Assembly: GCA_025360235.1 (NCBI GenBank)
Contig: JANYCO010000590.1
Span: forward strand, 1 to 7,910
DNA length: 7,910 nt
Reading direction: 5' to 3'
Source: Cytophagales bacterium
Lineage (GTDB): Bacteria; Bacteroidota; Bacteroidia; Cytophagales; Cytophagaceae
Shown here: piece by piece, positions 6,140-7,910 of the stretch
Numbering within the stretch: the first letter of the stretch is position 1
Layout of the letters: every line of letters begins with the position of its first letter
The notes under the pieces: generated by a model
Seen by the model: the letters and a program-made list of their open reading frames with translations, nothing else
Told to the model about the DNA's origin: nothing
Database searches by the model: none
Translations under genes and position numbers: made by a program

Positions 6140-6881
6140 CCTCTTTAAAGGAAAATACCCGTCTTTCATTGCCCGACAGAATAATTAATCTACCGCTTTC
6201 GTCTATGCCTGTAATTTTGCCCTGAAAGGAAATGCCTTCGGCTTCATAAGAGCATTCCTCTTCTAATCTGAATAAATTTGATTTATACTCTTCCGACAAC
6301 TCTTTTAGCTGGCCTGATCGAAGTTTCATGTAATAGGCTTCCAGATTTTCCAGAAGATTGTTTAAAATAGCATTAATATTAAATTCTTGTGAAGAAAAAT
6401 TCTTTAGAGAAATGGCCTTTTTGTCGGAAAAAGTTTCTTGATTCACATTTAGACCTATTCCAATGATGGAGAAGCCAATACTGTCTTTTTTTATCGAATT
6501 CTGAATAAGAATTCCAGCTATCTTTTTGTTGTTCAGATAGATGTCATTTGGCCACTTCACTTTCACTTCAGTTTGCAGAAAATAGGAGACGGTAGCCCTA
6601 ACGGCGAGGGAACTAATAATGTTTAAATGGAATTGATGCGTTACTTTGAGGAAGGAAGGTTTAAAAATTAGCGAAAATGTAAGGTTTTTACCTGCTTCAG
6701 CCTCCCAGGTATTACCTCTTTGCCCTTTACCAGCTGTTTGTTCCGGGGTAATAATGAGGGTTCCTTCCAAAGGATTTCCTTCGGAAAGCAGGCTACTTGC
6801 ATAATCATTTGTGGAATGACAGGTTGGCAGGGATACAAGGGATTTCCCTGTAAAAATAGTATTGGCTGAAATATTGTACAA
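6123..6881 (-). CDS. birA: Biotin-[acetyl-CoA-carboxylase] ligase, monofunctional
   Basis: Joins biotin, via biotinyl-AMP, to the carrier lysine of biotin-dependent carboxylases in the cytoplasm. The 252-residue protein has the CHSTND entry motif (21-26), the biotinyl-AMP loop GKGQRGNTW (51-59), KWPNDIYLNNKKIAGIL (109-125) with the catalytic lysine region, GIGLNVN (141-147), and a small C-terminal SH3-like domain from about 205. It has no N-terminal helix-turn-helix domain, so unlike E. coli BirA it should not act as a repressor. Start: a stop codon (TAA) lies directly before the TTG at 6879-6881, and the first in-frame ATG is only at residue 185. A TTG start is therefore the natural reading and matches the family N-terminus. 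It is divergent from rsfS across 44 bp and runs towards ahcY on the same strand. Confidence 0.93.
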   Translation of the reverse strand: MYNISANTIFTGKSLVSLPTCHSTNDYASSLLSEGNPLEGTLIITPEQTAGKGQRGNTWEAEAGKNLTFSLIFKPSFLKVTHQFHLNIISSLAVRATVSYFLQTEVKVKWPNDIYLNNKKIAGILIQNSIKKDSIGFSIIGIGLNVNQETFSDKKAISLKNFSSQEFNINAILNNLLENLEAYYMKLRSGQLKELSEEYKSNLFRLEEECSYEAEGISFQGKITGIDESGRLIILSGNERRVFSFKEVEFLS

Positions 6882-6925
6882 TTATTTTCTAATTTTAGGC
6901 AAAATACACATAACAATACAAATTA
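6882..6925. promoter_or_regulatory. Short divergent intergenic region between birA and rsfS
   Basis: Only 44 AT-rich bases separate two divergent start codons, so promoters for both must overlap each other or the coding ends. For rsfS, TAATTTTA (6890-6897) resembles the TAnnTTTG box, but the TTGs upstream are spaced poorly (13 or 25 nt). On the other strand TATTTTG (6906-6900) is one base short of the consensus. I therefore mark the region and do not call exact promoters. Confidence 0.35.
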
Positions 6926-7540
6926 GTGGTTAATAAAAAAGAAAATTTAAAGTCAACAGCGACTAAAAAGAAATCAAAAGATATAAATCTGGTAGATTTA
7001 ATAGTAAAAGGGATGCAGGAGAAAAAAGCGCATGGCATCACTATTATAGATTTAAAAAATGTAAAATCAGCAGTTGCAGATTATTTCGTTCTATGCTCTG
7101 CTAATACCGATACTCAGGTTGATGCAATTCGTACTTCTATCGAAGAAGAGGTATGGAAAGCCAGTGGTGAAGATGTCTGGAGAAAAGAGGGGATGCAAAA
7201 CAGGGAGTGGATCCTTTTGGATTATGCAGATGTAGTGGCCCATATCTTCAGAACCGACCGCCGTGAATTTTATGGGTTGGAAGATTTGTGGGGAGATGCG
7301 GATATTACCATTATAGATGATGAGACTTCTGAGTTTAGGAAAAAACCTAAAAAAGAAATTAAAATAAAACCAGAGGTTAAAACGACTAAGAAGGTAAAGG
7401 CAAAACCTAATGTAACGGTTGCGGCGAAATCAAAGTCGGCGGCTAAGTCAAAGGGCAAGAAACCAGCGGCTAAGAGAGTGGTTTCTAAAAAAGCAGTTTC
7501 TAAGAAAGGAGCTTCTCCAAAAAAGAAGTCTTCGAAATAA
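6926..7540 (+). CDS. rsfS: Ribosomal silencing factor RsfS with lysine-rich C-terminal tail
   Basis: RsfS (Iojap/DUF143 family) binds uL14 on the large ribosomal subunit and blocks joining to the small subunit when nutrients are scarce. The family domain spans about residues 20-128: LVDLIVKGMQEKKAHGITIIDL at the start, ADYFVLCSANTDTQVDAI (51-68), REWILLDYADVVAHIF (93-108) and REFYGLEDLWGDA (113-125). Family members are usually about 105-130 residues; here there are 204. The last 70 residues are low complexity with 26 Lys and 2 Arg against 3 Glu, a disordered polycation that might bind rRNA. The start is GTG at 6926-6928: a stop codon lies five codons upstream with no other usual start between, and the first ATG is at residue 30, inside the domain. 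ftsH begins 26 nt after its stop, so the two probably form an operon. Confidence 0.92.
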   Translation: MVNKKENLKSTATKKKSKDINLVDLIVKGMQEKKAHGITIIDLKNVKSAVADYFVLCSANTDTQVDAIRTSIEEEVWKASGEDVWRKEGMQNREWILLDYADVVAHIFRTDRREFYGLEDLWGDADITIIDDETSEFRKKPKKEIKIKPEVKTTKKVKAKPNVTVAAKSKSAAKSKGKKPAAKRVVSKKAVSKKGASPKKKSSK

Positions 7541-7566
7541 TTTTTGAAAAATAATTTATAGAATAC

Positions 7567-7910
7567 ATGGAAGAGAATCAGGATAAAAAAGTGGACAAGA
7601 ATCCAAAGAAGAAAAATCCTTTACAAAATAATCCGCTTAGCTCCAAGCCAGGCGGTGATCGCCCTAGCTATCAGGTATGGGTAATTGTATCTTTGCTTAC
7701 TGTTATTTTTGGGATCATGTGGTTTGGACGACAAGGCTCTGTTCAAAAGATAAGTAAGAAGCGATTTGAAGATATTTATTTACGTCACGATGTAAAAAAG
7801 ATTGTGGTGGTAAATGATAAAATCGTAGAAGTGACTTTAAATGACCCAGCCCTAAAAAATGCTTATTATAAAGATATTCTAAAAGATAATGCTCCTTTTT
7901 CAGTTTCACA
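7567..7910 (+). CDS. ftsH: ATP-dependent zinc metalloprotease FtsH, N-terminal part (runs off window)
   Basis: Membrane-anchored AAA+ protease that degrades misfolded membrane proteins and some regulators. Only the first 114 codons are present; the frame is open at the window end. Visible are a lysine- and asparagine-rich cytoplasmic lead (residues 1-34), a membrane span at about 36-54 (YQVWVIVSLLTVIFGIMWFG), and the start of the periplasmic domain with ISKKRFEDIY and VKKIVVVNDKIVEVTL, which match the FtsH extracellular region of Bacteroidota. The AAA and HEXXH zinc-protease domains lie beyond the window, so the call rests on the N-terminus and on rsfS-ftsH being a common gene order in this phylum. 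The ATG at 7567 lies 26 nt after rsfS with no terminator between, which suggests co-transcription. Confidence 0.82.
   Translation, partial: MEENQDKKVDKNPKKKNPLQNNPLSSKPGGDRPSYQVWVIVSLLTVIFGIMWFGRQGSVQKISKKRFEDIYLRHDVKKIVVVNDKIVEVTLNDPALKNAYYKDILKDNAPFSVS

Noticed and set aside
6668..6916. Minus-strand 82-codon frame overlapping the birA start in another frame
   Set aside because: It is a frame-shifted reading of the conserved birA N-terminus, begins at TTG and has no domain; birA itself is intact.
7270..7458. Minus-strand 62-codon frame opposite the RsfS tail
   Set aside because: It arises from the lysine/alanine-rich repeats read antisense and has no support.
7715..7909. Minus-strand open frame at the right edge
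   Set aside because: It is opposite the N-terminal part of ftsH, whose plus-strand frame has clear family features and correct operon spacing.

Overview
The window looks like chromosomal DNA from a Bacteroidota species, probably a Cytophagales-type environmental bacterium. The reasons are the AT-rich A/T-run spacers, start codons preceded by A-rich stretches rather than Shine-Dalgarno motifs, a TAnnTTTG-type -7 box upstream of ahcY, a short LeuA like those of flavobacteria and cytophagas, and the rsfS-ftsH order with a divergent biotin ligase gene. The class-level assignment is inference. I see no insertion sequence, tRNA, rRNA, CRISPR array or phage gene.

Left part (1-1412, minus strand): leuA (2-isopropylmalate synthase, complete) lies behind a leader that looks like a ribosome-mediated attenuator. 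The leader has a 32-codon peptide frame with three consecutive leucine codons, a segment (1252-1258) complementary to the loop and arm of the next hairpin, and a terminator hairpin ending in seven T's just before the leuA ATG. The LeuA protein lacks the usual C-terminal leucine-binding domain, so leucine control may lie mainly in this leader. A lone ATG at the extreme left edge may start the next leu operon gene. The 1413-1781 spacer is AT-rich and gene-free, with an 11-bp direct repeat containing TTGCAA.

Middle (1782-4740): a plus-strand, membrane-bound orphan histidine kinase has a periplasmic CarboxypepD_reg-like beta domain and a long helical segment. Its 3' end overlaps by 4 bp the 3' end of a convergent, minus-strand EamA-type exporter gene. 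The exporter gene follows, 8 nt downstream, a small membrane protein of unknown function (91 aa). A strong hairpin terminator at 4707-4740 separates this pair from ahcY.

Right part (4741-7910): minus-strand ahcY (S-adenosylhomocysteine hydrolase) and birA (monofunctional biotin-protein ligase, TTG start) face away from plus-strand rsfS (GTG start, unusual lysine-rich tail) and the 5' end of ftsH, which runs off the window. This half is housekeeping: methyl-cycle recycling, biotin attachment, ribosome silencing and membrane protein quality control.

The most notable observation is the leucine attenuator. It is a known type of regulation, but the layout here can be read base by base. I found no evidence of a wholly new multi-gene system.
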